Assembly (NCBI RefSeq): GCF_051348905.1
Contig: NC_135232.1
Location: forward strand, 845,718,514-845,782,513
Direction: 5' to 3'
Origin: Ranitomeya variabilis
Taxonomy: Eukaryota; Chordata; Amphibia; Anura; Dendrobatidae
DNA length: 64,000 nt
Shown here: positions 45,752 through 59,399 of the stretch, one piece after another
How positions within the stretch are numbered: position 1 is the stretch's first letter
How the letters are laid out: each line of letters begins with the position of its first letter
Translations under genes and position numbers: made by a program
The notes under the pieces: generated by a model
The model's input: the letters and a program-made list of their open reading frames with translations, nothing else
What the model was told of the DNA's origin: nothing
Database searches by the model: none

Positions 45752-46369
45752 TCTTTTAAATTTCATCGTATCACTTTGCTTTGTTTAAATTTCAGCTTGT
45801 GCTTTAAGTTAAGTTACATGCTTAGTTCACTCATTTGTTATTAAAAAATAAAAATGTTGCTTTTCTTCTAGATATGAAAAGATACATTTGAATATGTCCA
45901 AACTGAATGCACGATGCTTTGTTTGATTTTGGCATTGTACAGTGATATTAAGCAGGAACATATGTTTCCCATAAAAAGCAAGCAGAACCAAAGTGAGTTC
46001 TACTTTTCTCTGTAGCACATGTGGCATCAACATTATGAAAGACAATAAACATCAGTACTGAGCTGTACGTATGTGAATTCAGCTTTGGAGAAAGCTAAAT
46101 CAATTGCTTGATGTTGCAGCTCCACCTGCTTGTAACTGCACAAGTCTGATAGCTTTTCAATGGGCTGAGTGCTCAACACTGCTCTTTCCCATTTTCCTAT
46201 GCATAGAGTTAAAAAAGAGATGTAACCTGACACCTCATTGTGCTGGCAGACAGTGTTGACTTTGATTTTGAGTTTGCACAGTGACATAAAGAAAGCAGCA
46301 TATCTTAGGGTACACATCGATGAATAGGAAGAGAATCTTAAAAAATGTACAAACTTTTTGCTGGAGAGG

Positions 46370-46442
46370 GCCTGGGTAGCTCAGTCGGTAGAGCATCAGA
46401 CTTTTAATCTGAGGGTCCAGGGTTCAAGTCCCTGTTCAGGCG
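46370..46442 (+). tRNA. tRNA-Lys (TTT), copy 34, consensus form
   Basis: Identical to consensus; 6203 bases after copy 25. Confidence 0.95.
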
Positions 46443-47060
46443 TCTTTTAAATTTCATCGTATCACTTTGCTTTGTTTAAATTTCAGCTTGTGCTTTAAGT
46501 TAAGTTACATGCTTAGTTCACTCATTTGTTATTAAAAAATAAAAATGTTGCTTTTCTTCTAGATAGGAAAAGATACATTTGAATATGTCCAAACTGAATG
46601 CACGATGCTTTGTTTGATTTTGGCATTGTACAGTGATATTAAGCAGGAACATATGTTTCCCATAAAAAGCAAGCAGAACCAAAGTGAGTTCTACTTTTCT
46701 CTGTAGCACATGTGGCATCAACATTATGAAAGACAATAAACATCAGTACTGAGCTGTACGTATGTGAATTCAGCTTTGGAGAAAGCTAAATCAATTGCTT
46801 GATGTTGCAGCTCCACCTGCTTGTAACTGCACAAGTCTGATAGCTTTTCACTGGGCTGAGTGCTCAACACTGCTCTTTCCCATTTTCCTATGCATAGAGT
46901 TAAAAAAGAGATGTAACCTGACACCTCATTGTGCTGGCAGACAGTGTTGACTTTGATTTTGAGTTTGCACAGTGACATAAAGAAAGCAGCATATCTTAGG
47001 GTACAGATCGATGAATAGGAAGAGAATCTTAAAAAATGTACAAACTTTTTTCTGGAGAGG

Positions 47061-47133
47061 GCCTGGGTAGCTCAGTCAGTAGAGCATCAGACTTTTAATC
47101 TGAGGGTCCAGGGTTCAAGTCCCTGTTAAGGCG
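47061..47133 (+). tRNA. tRNA-Lys (TTT), copy 35, A18/A68 class
   Basis: As copy 8; 6203 bases after copy 26. Eighth and last of this class. Confidence 0.78.
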
Positions 47134-47746
47134 TCTTTTAAATTTCATCCTATCACTTTGTTTAAATTTCAGCTTGTGCTTTAAGTTAAGTTACATGCTT
47201 AGTTCACTCATTTGTTATTAAAAAATAAAAATGTTGCTTTTCTTCTAGATAGGAAAAGATACATTTGAATATGTCCAAACTGAATGCACGATGCTTTGCT
47301 TGATTATGACATTGTACAGTGATATTAAGCAGGAACATATGTTTCCCATAAAAAGCAAGCAGAACCAAAGTGAGTTCTACTTTTCTCTGTAGCACATGTG
47401 GCATCAACATTATGAAAGACAATAAACATCAGTACTAAGCTGCACGTATGTGAATTCAGCTTTGGAGAAAGCTAAATCAATTGCTTGATGTTGCAGCTCC
47501 ACCTGCTTTTAACTGCACAAGTCTGATAGCTTTTCACTGGGCTGAGTGCTCAACACTGATCTTTCCTATTTTCCTATGCATAGAGTTAAAAAAGAGATGT
47601 AACCTGACACCTCATTGTGCAGGCAGACAGTGTTGACTTTGATTTTGAGTTTGCACAGTGACATAAAAAAAGCAGCATATCTTAGGGTACAGATCGATGA
47701 ATAGGAAGAGAATCTTAAAAAATGTACAAACTTTTTGCGGGAGAGG

Positions 47747-47819
47747 GCCTGGGTATCTCAGTCGGTAGAGCATCAGACTTTTAATCTGAGGGTCCAGGGT
47801 TCAAGTCCCTGTTCAGGCG
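47747..47819 (+). tRNA. tRNA-Lys (TTT), copy 36, T10 variant
   Basis: G10 to T as in copy 21; rest consensus. Confidence 0.72.
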
Positions 47820-48437
47820 TCTTTTAAATTTCATCCTATCACTTTGCTTTGTTTAAATTTCAGCTTGTGCTTTAAGTTAAGTTACATGCTTAGTTCACTC
47901 ATTTGTTATTAAAAAATAAAAATGTTGCTTTTCTTCTAGATAGGAAAAGATACATTTGAATATGTCCAAACTGAATGCACGATGCTTTGCTTGATTATGA
48001 CTTTGTACAGTGATATTAAGCAGGAACATATGTTTCCCATAAAAAGCAAGCAGAACCAAAGTGAGTTCTACTTTTCTCTGTAGCACATGTGGCATCAACA
48101 TTATGAAAGACAATAAACATCAGTACTGAGCTGCACGTATGTGAATTCAGCTTTGGAGAAAGCTAAATCAATTGCTTGATGTTGCAGCTCCACCTGCTTT
48201 TAACTGCACAAGTCTGATAGCTTTTCACTGGGCTGAGTGCTCAACACTGCTCTTTCCTATTTTCCTATGCATAGAGTTAAAAAAGAGATGTAACCTGACA
48301 CCTCATTGTGCTGGCAGACAGTGTTGACTTTGATTTTGAGTTTGCACAGTGACATAAAAAAAGCAGCATATCTTAGGGTACAGATCGATGAATAGGAAGA
48401 GAATCTTAAAAAATGTACAAACTTTTTGCTGGAGAGG

Positions 48438-48510
48438 GCCTGGGTAGCTCAGTCGGTAGAGCATCATACTTTTAATCTGAGGGTCCAGGGTTCAAGTCCC
48501 TGTTCAGGCA
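48438..48510 (+). tRNA. tRNA-Lys (TTT), copy 37, CATAC class
   Basis: T30/C40 mismatch and A73, as copy 9. Confidence 0.8.
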
Positions 48511-49128
48511 TCTTTTAAATTTCATCGTCTCACTTTGCTTTGTTTAAATTTCAGCTTGTGCTTTAAGTTAAGTTACATGCTTAGTTCACTCATTTGTTAT
48601 TAAAAAATAAAAATGTTGCTTTTCTTCTAGATAGGAAAAGATACATTTGAATATGTCCAAACTGAATGCACGATGCTTTGCTTGATTATGACATTGTACA
48701 GTGATATTAAGCAGGAACATATGTTTCCCATAAAAAGCAAGCAGAACCAAAGTGAGTTCTACTTTTCTCTGTAGCACATGTGGCATCAACATTATGAAAG
48801 ACAATAAACATCAGTACTGAGCTGCACGTATGTGAATTCAGCTTTGGAGAAAGCTAAATCAATTGCTTGATGTTGCAGCTCCACCTGCTTTTAACTGCAC
48901 AAGTCTGATAGCTTTTCACTGGGCTGAGTGCTCAACACTGCTCTTTCCTATTTTCCTATGCATAGAGTTAAAAAAGAGATGTAACCTGACACCTCATTGT
49001 GCTGGCAGACAGTGTTGACTTTGATTTTGAGTTTGCACAGTGACATAAAAAAAGCAGCATATCTTAGGGTACAGATCGATGAATAGGAAGAGAATCTTAA
49101 AAAATGTACAAACTTTTTGCGGGAGAGT

Positions 49129-49201
49129 GCCTGGGTATCTCAGTCGGTAGAGCATCAGACTTTTAATCTGAGGGTCCAGGGTTCAAGTCCCTGTTCAGGC
49201 G
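49129..49201 (+). tRNA. tRNA-Lys (TTT), copy 38, T10 variant with GAGAGT leader
   Basis: G10 to T as in copy 21 combined with the leader mark of copies 13/17/27: a mosaic of two classes. Confidence 0.72.
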
Positions 49202-49818
49202 TCTTTTAAATTTCATCGTATCACTTTGCTTTGTTTAAATTTCAGCTTGTGCTTTAAGTTAAGTTACATGCTTAGTTCACTCATTTGTTATTAAAAAATA
49301 AAAATGTTGCTTTTCTTCTAGATAGGAAAAGATACATTTGAATATGTCCAAACTGAATGCACGATGCTTTGCTTGATTATGACTTTGTACAGTGATATTA
49401 AGCAGGAACATATGTTTCCCATAAAAAGCAAGCAGAACCAAAGTGAGTTCTACTTTTCTCTGTAGCACATGTGGCATCAACATTATGAAAGACAATAAAC
49501 ATCAGTACTGAGCTGTACGTATGTGAATTCAGCTTTGGAGAAAGCTAAATCAATTGCTTGATGTTGCAGCTCCACCTGCTTGTAACTGCACAAGTCTGAT
49601 AGCTTTTCACTGGGCTGAGTGCTCAACACTGCTCTTTCCCATTTTCCTATGCATAGAGTTAAAAAAGAGATGTAACCTGACACCTCATTGTGCTGGCAGA
49701 CAGTGTTGACTTTGATTTTGAGTTTGCACAGTGACATAAAGAAAGCAGCATATCTTAGGGTAGAGATCGATGAATAGGAAGAGAATCTTAAAAAATGTAC
49801 AAATTTTTTCTGGAGAGG

Positions 49819-49891
49819 CCCTGGGTAGCTCAGTCGGTAGAGCATCAGACTTTTAATATGAGGGTCCAGGGTTCAAGTCCCTGTTCAGGCG
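49819..49891 (+). tRNA. tRNA-Lys (TTT), copy 39, C1/A40 class
   Basis: As copy 22; one T less in the T-run of its leader, which accounts for the 690-bp spacing. Confidence 0.68.
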
Positions 49892-50504
49892 TCTTTTAAA
49901 TTTCATCCTATCACTTTGTTTAAATTTCAGCTTGTGATTTAAGTTAAGTTACATGCTTAGTTCACTCATTTGTTATTAAAAAATAAAAATGTTGCTTTTC
50001 TTCTAGATAGGAAAAGATACATTTGAATATGTCCAAACTGAATGCACGATGCTTTGCTTGATTATGACATTGTACAGTGATATTAAGCAGGAACATATGT
50101 TTCCCATAAAAAGCAAGCAGAACCAAAGTGAGTTCTACTTTTCTCTGTAGCACATGTGGCATCAACATTATGAAAGACAATAAACATCAGTACTGAGCTG
50201 TACGTATGTGAATTCAGCTTTGGAGAAAGCTAAATCAATTGCTTGATTTTGCAGCTCCACCTGCTTGTAACTGCACAAGTCTGATAGCTTTTCACTGGGC
50301 TGAGTGCTCAACACTGCTCTTTCCTATTTTCCTATGCATAGAGTTAAAAAAGAGATGTAACCTGACACCTCATTGTGCTGGCAGACAGTGTTGACTTTGA
50401 TTTTGAGTTTGCACAGTGACATAAAAAAAGCAGCATATCTTAGGGTACAGATCGATGAATAGGAAGAGAATCTTAAAAAATGTACAAACTTTTTGCTGGA
50501 GAGG

Positions 50505-50577
50505 GCCTGGGTAGCTCAGTCGGTAGAGCATCAGACTTTTATTCTGAGGGTCCAGGGTTCAAGTCCCTGTTCAGGCG
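50505..50577 (+). tRNA. tRNA-Lys (TTT), copy 40, T38 class
   Basis: Anticodon loop CTTTTAT as in copy 23; stems intact. Confidence 0.83.
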
Positions 50578-51195
50578 TCTTTTAAATTTCATCGTATCAC
50601 TTTGCTTTGTTTAAATTTCAGCTTGTGCTTTAAGTTAAGTTACATGCTTAGTTCACTCATTTGTTATTAGAAAATAAAAATGTTGCTTTTCTTCTAGATA
50701 GGAAAAGATACATTTGAATATGTCCAAACTGAATGCACGATGCTTTGCTTGATTATGACATTGTACAGTGATATTAAGCAGGAACATATGTTTCCCATAA
50801 AAAGCAAGCAGAACCAAAGTGAGTTCTACTTTTCTCTGTAGCACATGTGGCATCAACATTATGAAAGACAATAAACATCAGTACTGAGCTGTACGTATGT
50901 GAATTCAGCTTTGGAGAAAGCTAAATCAATTGCTTGATGTTGCAGCACCACCTGCTTGTAACTGCACAAGTCTGATAGCTTTTCAATGGGCTGAGTGCTC
51001 AACACTGCTCTTTCCCATTTTCCTATGCATAGAGTTAAAAAAGAGATGTAACCTGACACCTCATTGTGCTGGCAGACAGTGTTGACTTTGATTTTGAGTT
51101 TGCACAGTGACATAAAGAAAGCAGCATATCTTAGGGTACACATCGATGAATAGGAAGAGAATCTTAAAAAATGTACAAACTTTTTGCTGGAGAGG

Positions 51196-51268
51196 GCCTG
51201 GGTAGCTCAGTCGGTAGAGCATCAGACTTTTAATCTGAGGGTCCAGGGTTCAAGTCCCTGTTCAGGCG
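51196..51268 (+). tRNA. tRNA-Lys (TTT), copy 41, consensus form
   Basis: Identical to consensus over 73 nt. Confidence 0.95.
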
Positions 51269-51886
51269 TCTTTTAAATTTCATCGTATCACTTTGCTTTG
51301 TTTAAATTTCAGCTTGTGCTTTAAGTTAAGTTACATGCTTAGTTCACTCATTTGTTATTAAAAAATAAAAATGTTGCTTTTCTTCTAGATAGGAAAAGAT
51401 ACATTTGAATATGTCCAAACTGAATGCACGATGCTTTGTTTGATTTTGGCATTGTACAGTGATATTAAGCAGGAACATATGTTTCCCATAAAAAGCAAGC
51501 AGAACCAAAGTGAGTTCTACTTTTCTCTGTAGCACATGTGGCATCAACATTATGAAAGACAATAAACATCAGTACTGAGCTGTACGTATGTGAATTCAGC
51601 TTTGGAGAAAGCTAAATCAATTGCTTGATGTTGCAGCTCCACCTGCTTGTAACTGCACAAGTCTGATAGCTTTTCACTGGGCTGAGTGCTCAACACTGCT
51701 CTTTCCCATTTTCCTATGCATAGAGTTAAAAAAGAGATGTAACCTGACACCTCATTGTGCTGGCAGACAGTGTTGACTTTGATTTTGAGTTTGCACAGTG
51801 ACATAAAGAAAGCAGCATATCTTAGGGTACAGATCGATGAATAGGAAGAGAATCTTAAAAAATGTACAAACTTTTTTCTGGAGAGG

Positions 51887-51959
51887 GCATGGGTAGCTCA
51901 GTCGGTAGAGCATCAGACTTTTAATCTGAGGGTCCAGGGTTCAAGTCCCTGTTCAGGTG
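51887..51959 (+). tRNA. tRNA-Lys (TTT), copy 42, A3/T72 class
   Basis: Acceptor GCATGGG (A3/G70 mismatch) and C72 to T (G1:U72 wobble). Other stems intact. Confidence 0.75.
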
Positions 51960-52572
51960 TCTTTTAAATTTCATCCTATCACTTTGTTTAAATTTCAGCT
52001 TGTGCTTTAAGTTAAGTTACATGCTTAGTTCACTCATTTGTTATTAAAAAATAAAAATGTTGCTTTTCTTCTAGATAGGAAAAGATACATTTGAATATGT
52101 CCAAACTGAATGCACGATGCTTTGTTTGATTTTGGCATTGTACAGTGATATTAAGCAGGAACATATGTTTCCCATAAAAAGCAAGCAGAACCAAAGTGAG
52201 TTCTACTTTTCTCTGTAGCACATGTGGCATCAACATTATGAAAGACAATAAACATCAGTACTGAGCTGTACGTATGTGAATTCAGCTTTGGAGAAAGCTA
52301 AATCAATTGCTTGATGTTGCAGCTCCACCTGCTTGTAACTGCACAAGTCTGATAGCTTTTCACTGGGCTGAGTGCTCAACACTGCTCTTTCCCATTTTCC
52401 TATGCATAGAGTTAAAAAAGAGATGTAACCTGACACCTCATTGTGCTGGCAGACAGTGTTGACTTTGATTTTGAGTTTGCACAGTGACATAAAGAAAGCA
52501 GCATATCTTAGGGTACAGATCGATGAATAGGAAGAGAATCTTAAAAAATGTACAAACTTTTTTCTGGAGAGG

Positions 52573-52645
52573 GCATGGGTAGCTCAGTCGGTAGAGCATC
52601 AGACTTTTAATCTGAGGGTCCAGGGTTCAAGTCCCTGTTCAGGTG
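52573..52645 (+). tRNA. tRNA-Lys (TTT), copy 43, A3/T72 class
   Basis: Same as copy 42, one monomer (686 bp) downstream. Confidence 0.75.
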
Positions 52646-53254
52646 TCTTTTAAATTTCATCCTATCACTTTGTTTAAATTTCAGCTTGTGCTTTAAGTTA
52701 AGTTACATGCTTAGTTCACTCATTTGTTATTAAAAAATAAAAATGTTGCTTTTCTTCTAGATAGGAAAAGATACATTTGAATATGTCCAAACTGAATGCA
52801 CGATGCTTTGCTTGATTTTGGCATTGTACAGTGATATTAAGCAGGAACATATGTTTCCCATAAAAAGCAAGCAGAACCAAAGTGAGTTCTACTTTTCTCT
52901 GTAGCACATGTGGCATCAACATTATGAAAGACAATAAACATCAGTACTGAGCTGTACGTATGTGAATTCAGCTTTGGAGAAAGCTAAATCAATTGCTTGA
53001 TGTTGCAGCTCCACCTGCTTGTAACTGCACAAGTCTGATAGCTTTTCACTGGGCTGAGTGCTCAACACTGCTCTTTCCCATTTTCCTATGCATAGAGTTA
53101 AAAAAGAGATGTAACCTGACACCTCATTGTGCTGGCAGTGTTGACTTTGATTTTGAGTTTGCACAGTGACATAAAGAAAGCAGCATATCTTAGGGTACAG
53201 ATCGATGAATAGGAAGAGAATCTTAAAAAATGTACAAACTTTTTTCTGGACAGG

Positions 53255-53325
53255 GCCTGGGTAGCTCAGTCGGTAGCATCAGACTTTTAATCTGAGGGTC
53301 CAGGGTTCAAGTCCCTGTTCAGGCG
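53255..53325 (+). tRNA. tRNA-Lys (TTT)-like copy 44, 71 nt, short D-arm
   Basis: Two bases of the D-arm are lost (CGGTAGAGCATC to CGGTAGCATC). A 3-bp D-stem GCT/AGC with an 8-nt loop can still form; all other arms are consensus. Function uncertain. Leader carries GGACAGG. The preceding spacer has the 4-bp deletion (GGCAGTG). Confidence 0.65.
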
Positions 53326-53934
53326 TCTTTTAAATTTCATCCTATCACTTTGTTTAAATTTCAGCTTGTGCTTTAAGTTAAGTTACATGCTTAGTTCACT
53401 CATTTGTTATTAAAAAATAAAAATGTTGCTTTTCTTCTAGATAGGAAAAGATACATTTGAATATGTCCAAACTGAATGCACGATGCTTTGCTTGATTTTG
53501 GCATTGTACAGTGATATTAAGCAGGAACATATGTTTCCCATAAAAAGCAAGCAGAACCAAAGTGAGTTCTACTTTTCTCTGTAGCACATGTGGCATCAAC
53601 ATTATGAAAGACAATAAACATCAGTACTGAGCTGTACGTATGTGAATTCAGCTTTGGAGAAAGCTAAATCAATTGCTTGATGTTGCAGCTCCACCTGCTT
53701 GTAACTGCACAAGTCTGATAGCTTTTCACTGGGCTGAGTGCTCAACACTGCTCTTTCCCATTTTCCTATGCATAGAGTTAAAAAAGAGATGTAACCTGAC
53801 ACCTCATTGTGCTGGCAGTGTTGACTTTGATTTTGAGTTTGCACAGTGACATAAAGAAAGCAGCATATCTTAGGGTACAGATCGATGAATAGGAAGAGAA
53901 TCTTAAAAAATGTACAAACTTTTTTCTGGAGAGG

Positions 53935-54005
53935 GCCTGGGTAGCTCAGTCGGTAGCATCAGACTTTTAATCTGAGGGTCCAGGGTTCAAGTCCCTGTTC
54001 AGGCG
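53935..54005 (+). tRNA. tRNA-Lys (TTT)-like copy 45, 71 nt, short D-arm
   Basis: Same 2-nt D-arm loss as copy 44, again with the 4-bp deletion in the spacer before it. Confidence 0.65.
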
Positions 54006-54618
54006 TCTTTTAAATTTCATCCTATCACTTTGTTTAAATTTCAGCTTGTGCTTTAAGTTAAGTTACATGCTTAGTTCACTCATTTGTTATTAAAAAATAA
54101 AAATGTTGCTTTTCTTCTAGATAGGAAAAGATACATTTGAATATGTCCAAACTGAATGCACGATGCTTTGCTTGATTTTGGCATTGTACAGTGATATTAA
54201 GCAGGAACATATGTTTCCCATAAAAAGCAAGCAGAACCAAAGTGAGTTCTACTTTTCTCTGTAGCACATGTGGCATCAACATTATGAAAGACAATAAACA
54301 TCAGTACTGAGCTGTACGTATGTGAATTCAGCTTTGGAGAAAGCTAAATCAATTGCTTGATGTTGCAGCTCCACCTGCTTGTAACTGCACAAGTCTGATA
54401 GCTTTTCACTGGGCTGAGTGCTCAACACTGCTCTTTCCCATTTTCCTATGCATAGAGTTAAAAAAGAGATGTAACCTGACACCTCATTGTGCTGGCAGAC
54501 AGTGTTGACTTTGATTTTGAGTTTGCACAGTGACATAAAGAAAGCAGCATATCTTAGGGTACAGATCGATGAATAGGAAGAGAATCTTAAAAAATGTACA
54601 AACTTTTTTCTGGAGAGG

Positions 54619-54691
54619 GCCTGGGTAGCTCAGTCGGTAGAGCATCAGACTTTTAATCTGAGGGTCCAGGGTTCAAGTCCCTGTTCAGGTG
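54619..54691 (+). tRNA. tRNA-Lys (TTT), copy 46, T72 form
   Basis: Full-length D-arm; only change is C72 to T (G:U at the end of the acceptor stem). Spacer before it is undeleted. Confidence 0.9.
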
Positions 54692-55299
54692 TCTTTTAAA
54701 TTTCATCCTATCACTTTGTTTAAATTTCAGCTTGTGCTTTAAGTTAAGTTACATGCTTAGTTCACTCATTTGTTATTAAAAAATAAAAATGTTGCTTTTC
54801 TTCTAGATAGGAAAAGATACATTTGAATATGTCCAAACTGAATGCACGATGCTTTGCTTGATTTTGGCATTGTACAGTGATATTAAGCAGGAACATATGT
54901 TTCCCATAAAAAGCAAGCAGAACCAAAGTGAGTTCTACTTTTCTCTGTAGCACATGTGGCATCAACATTATGAAAGACAATAAACATCAGTACTGAGCTG
55001 TACGTATGTGAATTCAGCTTTGGAGAAAGCTAAATCAATTGCTTGATGTTGCAGCTCCACCTGCTTGTAACTGCACAAGTCTGATAGCTTTTCACTGGGC
55101 TGAGTGCTCAACACTGCTCTTTCCCATTTTCCTATGCATAGAGTTAAAAAGAGATGTAACCTGACACCTCATTGTGCTGGCAGTGTTGACTTTGATTTTG
55201 AGTTTGCACAGTGACATAAAGAAAGCAGCATATCTTAGGGTACAGATCGATGAATAGGAAGAGAATCTTAAAAAATGTACAAACTTTTTTCTGGAGAGG

Positions 55300-55370
55300 G
55301 CCTGGGTAGCTCAGTCGGTAGCATCAGACTTTTAATCTGAGGGTCCAGGGTTCAAGTCCCTGTTCAGGCG
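55300..55370 (+). tRNA. tRNA-Lys (TTT)-like copy 47, 71 nt, short D-arm
   Basis: D-arm loss as in copy 44; preceding spacer has the 4-bp deletion and one A less in GTTAAAAAGAG. Confidence 0.65.
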
Positions 55371-55979
55371 TCTTTTAAATTTCATCCTATCACTTTGTTT
55401 AAATTTCAGCTTGTGCTTTAAGTTAAGTTACATGCTTAGTTCACTCATTTGTTATTAAAAAATAAAAATGTTGCTTTTCTTCTAGATAGGAAAAGATACA
55501 TTTGAATATGTCCAAACTGAATGCACGATGCTTTGCTTGATTTTGGCATTGTACAGTGATATTAAGCAGGAACATATGTTTCCCATAAAAAGCAAGCAGA
55601 ACCAAAGTGAGTTCTACTTTTCTCTGTAGCACATGTGGCATCAACATTATGAAAGACAATAAGCATCAGTACTGAGCTGTACGTATGTGAATTCAGCTTT
55701 GGAGAAAGCTAAATCAATTGCTTGATGTTGCAGCTCCACCTGCTTGTAACTGCACAAGTCTGATAGCTTTTCACTGGGCTGAGTGCTCAACACTGCTCTT
55801 TCCCATTTTCCTATGCATAGAGTTAAAAAAGAGATGTAACCTGACACCTCATTGTGCTGGCAGTGTTGACTTTGATTTTGAGTTTGCACAGTGACATAAA
55901 GAAAGCAGCATATCTTAGGGTACAGATCGATGAATAGGAAGAGAATCTTAAAAAATGTACAAACTTTTTTCTGGAGAGG

Positions 55980-56050
55980 GCCTGGGTAGCTCAGTCGGTA
56001 GCATCAGACTTTTAATCTGAGGGTCCAGGGTTCAAGTCCCTGTTCAGGCG
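55980..56050 (+). tRNA. tRNA-Lys (TTT)-like copy 48, 71 nt, short D-arm
   Basis: D-arm loss with the linked 4-bp spacer deletion. Spacer has AAGCATCAG instead of AAACATCAG. Confidence 0.65.
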
Positions 56051-56663
56051 TCTTTTAAATTTCATCCTATCACTTTGTTTAAATTTCAGCTTGTGCTTTA
56101 AGTTAAGTTACATGCTTAGTTCACTCATTTGTTATTAAAAAATAAAAATGTTGCTTTTCTTCTAGATAGGAAAAGATACATTTGAATATGTCCAAACTGA
56201 ATGCACGATGCTTTGCTTGATTTTGGCATTGTACAGTGATATTAAGCAGGAACATATGTTTCCCATAAAAAGCAAGCAGAACCAAAGTGAGTTCTACTTT
56301 TCTCTGTAGCACATGTGGCATCAACATTATGAAAGACAATAAACATCAGTACTGAGCTGTACGTATGTGAATTCAGCTTTGGAGAAAGCTAAATCAATTG
56401 CTTGATGTTGCAGCTCCACCTGCTTGTAACTGCACAAGTCTGATAGCTTTTCACTGGGCTGAGTGCTCAACACTGCTCTTTCCCATTTTCCTATGCATAG
56501 AGTTAAAAAAGAGATGTAACCTGACACCTCATTGTGCTGGCAGACAGTGTTGACTTTGATTTTGAGTTTGCACAGTGACATAAAGAAAGCAGCATATCTT
56601 AGGGTACAGATCGATGAATAGGAAGAGAATCTTAAAAAATGTACAAACTTTTTTCTGGAGAGG

Positions 56664-56734
56664 GCCTGGGTAGCTCAGTCGGTAGCATCAGACTTTTAAT
56701 CTGAGGGTCCAGGGTTCAAGTCCCTGTTCAGGCG
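56664..56734 (+). tRNA. tRNA-Lys (TTT)-like copy 49, 71 nt, recombinant
   Basis: D-arm loss but the preceding spacer lacks the 4-bp deletion, so the two marks are uncoupled here, as in copy 56. Confidence 0.65.
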
Positions 56735-57343
56735 TCTTTTAAATTTCATCCTATCACTTTGTTTAAATTTCAGCTTGTGCTTTAAGTTAAGTTACATGCT
56801 TAGTTCACTCATTTGTTATTAAAAAATAAAAATGTTGCTTTTCTTCTAGATAGGAAAAGATACATTTGAATATGTCCAAACTGAATGCACGATGCTTTGC
56901 TTGATTTTGGCATTGTACAGTGATATTAAGCAGGAACATATGTTTCCCATAAAAAGCAAGCAGAACCAAAGTGAGTTCTACTTTTCTCTGTAGCACATGT
57001 GGCATCAACATTATGAAAGACAATAAACATCAGTACTGAGCTGTACGTATGTGAATTCAGCTTTGGAGAAAGCTAAATCAATTGCTTGATGTTGCAGCTC
57101 CACCTGCTTGTAACTGCACAAGTCTGATAGCTTTTCACTGGGCTGAGTGCTCAACACTGCTCTTTCCCATTTTCCTATGCATAGAGTTAAAAAAGAGATG
57201 TAACCTGACACCTCATTGTGCTGGCAGTGTTGACTTTGATTTTGAGTTTGCACAGTGACATAAAGAAAGCAGCATATCTTAGGGTACAGATCGATGAATA
57301 GGAAGAGAATCTTAAAAAATGTACAAACTTTTTTCTGGAGAGG

Positions 57344-57414
57344 GCCTGGGTAGCTCAGTCGGTAACATCAGACTTTTAATCTGAGGGTCCAGGGTTCAAG
57401 TCCCTGTTCAGGCG
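57344..57414 (+). pseudogene. tRNA-Lys (TTT)-like copy 50, D-arm destroyed
   Basis: D-arm loss plus a G to A (CGGTAACATC), leaving at most two D-stem pairs. Other arms are consensus. Same form at copy 57. Confidence 0.65.
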
Positions 57415-58027
57415 TCTTTTAAATTTCATCCTATCACTTTGTTTAAATTTCAGCTTGTGCTTTAAGTTAAGTTACATGCTTAGTTCACTCATTTGTTATT
57501 AAAAAATAAAAATGTTGCTTTTCTTCTAGATAGGAAAAGATACATTTGAATATGTCCAAACTGAATGCACGATGCTTTGCTTGATTTTGGCATTGTACAG
57601 TGATATTAAGCAGGAACATATGTTTCCCATAAAAAGCAAGCAGAACCAAAGTGAGTTCTACTTTTCTCTGTAGCACATGTGGCATCAACATTATGAAAGA
57701 CAATAAACATCAGTACTGAGCTGTACGTATGTGAATTCAGCTTTGGAGAAAGCTAAATCAATTGCTTGATGTTGCAGCTCCACCTGCTTGTAACTGCACA
57801 AGTCTGATAGCTTTTCACTGGGCTGAGTGCTCAACACTGCTCTTTCCCATTTTCCTATGCATAGAGTTAAAAAAGAGATGTAACCTGACACCTCATTGTG
57901 CTGGCAGACAGTGTTGACTTTGATTTTGAGTTTGCACAGTGACATAAAGAAAGCAGCATATCTTAGGGTACAGATCGATGAATAGGAAGAGAATCTTAAA
58001 AAATGTACAAACTTTTTTCTGGAGAGG

Positions 58028-58100
58028 GCCTGGGTAGCTCAGTCGGTAGAGCATCAGACTTTTAATCTGAGGGTCCAGGGTTCAAGTCCCTGTTCAGGTG
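58028..58100 (+). tRNA. tRNA-Lys (TTT), copy 51, T72 form
   Basis: Full cloverleaf with G1:U72; otherwise consensus. Confidence 0.9.
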
Positions 58101-58713
58101 TCTTTTAAATTTCATCCTATCACTTTGTTTAAATTTCAGCTTGTGCTTTAAGTTAAGTTACATGCTTAGTTCACTCATTTGTTATTAAAAAATAAAAATG
58201 TTGCTTTTCTTCTAGATAGGAAAAGATACATTTGAATATGTCCAAACTGAATGCACGATGCTTTGCTTGATTTTGGCATTGTACAGTGATATTAAGCAGG
58301 AACATATGTTTCCCATAAAAAGCAAGCAGAACCAAAGTGAGTTCTACTTTTCTCTGTAGCACATGTGGCATCAACATTATGAAAGACAATAAACATCAGT
58401 ACTGAGCTGTACGTATGTGAATTCAGCTTTGGAGAAAGCTAAATCAATTGCTTGATGTTGCAGCTCCACCTGCTTGTAACTGCACAAGTCTGATAGCTTT
58501 TCACTGGGCTGAGTGCTCAACACTGCTCTTTCCCATTTTCCTATGCATAGAGTTAAAAAAGAGATGTAACCTGACACCTCATTGTGCTGGCAGACAGTGT
58601 TGACTTTGATTTTGAGTTTGCACAGTGACATAAAGAAAGCAGCATATCTTAGGGTACAGATCGATGAATAGGAAGAGAATCTTAAAAAATGTACAAACTT
58701 TTTTCTGGAGAGG

Positions 58714-58786
58714 GCCTGGGTAGCTCAGTCGGTAGAGCATCAGACTTTTAATCTGAGGGTCCAGGGTTCAAGTCCCTGTTCAGGTG
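58714..58786 (+). tRNA. tRNA-Lys (TTT), copy 52, T72 form
   Basis: As copy 51. Confidence 0.9.
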
Positions 58787-59399
58787 TCTTTTAAATTTCA
58801 TCCTATCACTTTGTTTAAATTTCAGCTTGTGCTTTAAGTTAAGTTACATGCTTAGTTCACTCATTTGTTATTAAAAAATAAAAATGTTGCTTTTCTTCTA
58901 GATAGGAAAAGATACATTTGAATATGTCCAAACTGAATGCACGATGCTTTGCTTGATTTTGGCATTGTACAGTGATATTAAGCAGGAACATATGTTTCCC
59001 ATAAAAAGCAAGCAGAACCAAAGTGAGTTCTACTTTTCTCTGTAGCACATGTGGCATCAACATTATGAAAGACAATAAACATCAGTACTGAGCTGTACGT
59101 ATGTGAATTCAGCTTTGGAGAAAGCTAAATCAATTGCTTGATGTTGCAGCTCCACCTGCTTGTAACTGCACAAGTCTGATAGCTTTTCACTGGGCTGAGT
59201 GCTCAACACTGCTCTTTCCCATTTTCCTATGCATAGAGTTAAAAAAGAGATGTAACCTGACACCTCATTGTGCTGGCAGACAGTGTAGACTTTGATTTTG
59301 AGTTTGCACAGTGACATAAAGAAAGCAGCATATCTTAGGGTATAGATCGATGAATAGGAAGAGAATCTTAAAAAATGTACAAACTTTTTTCTGGAGAGG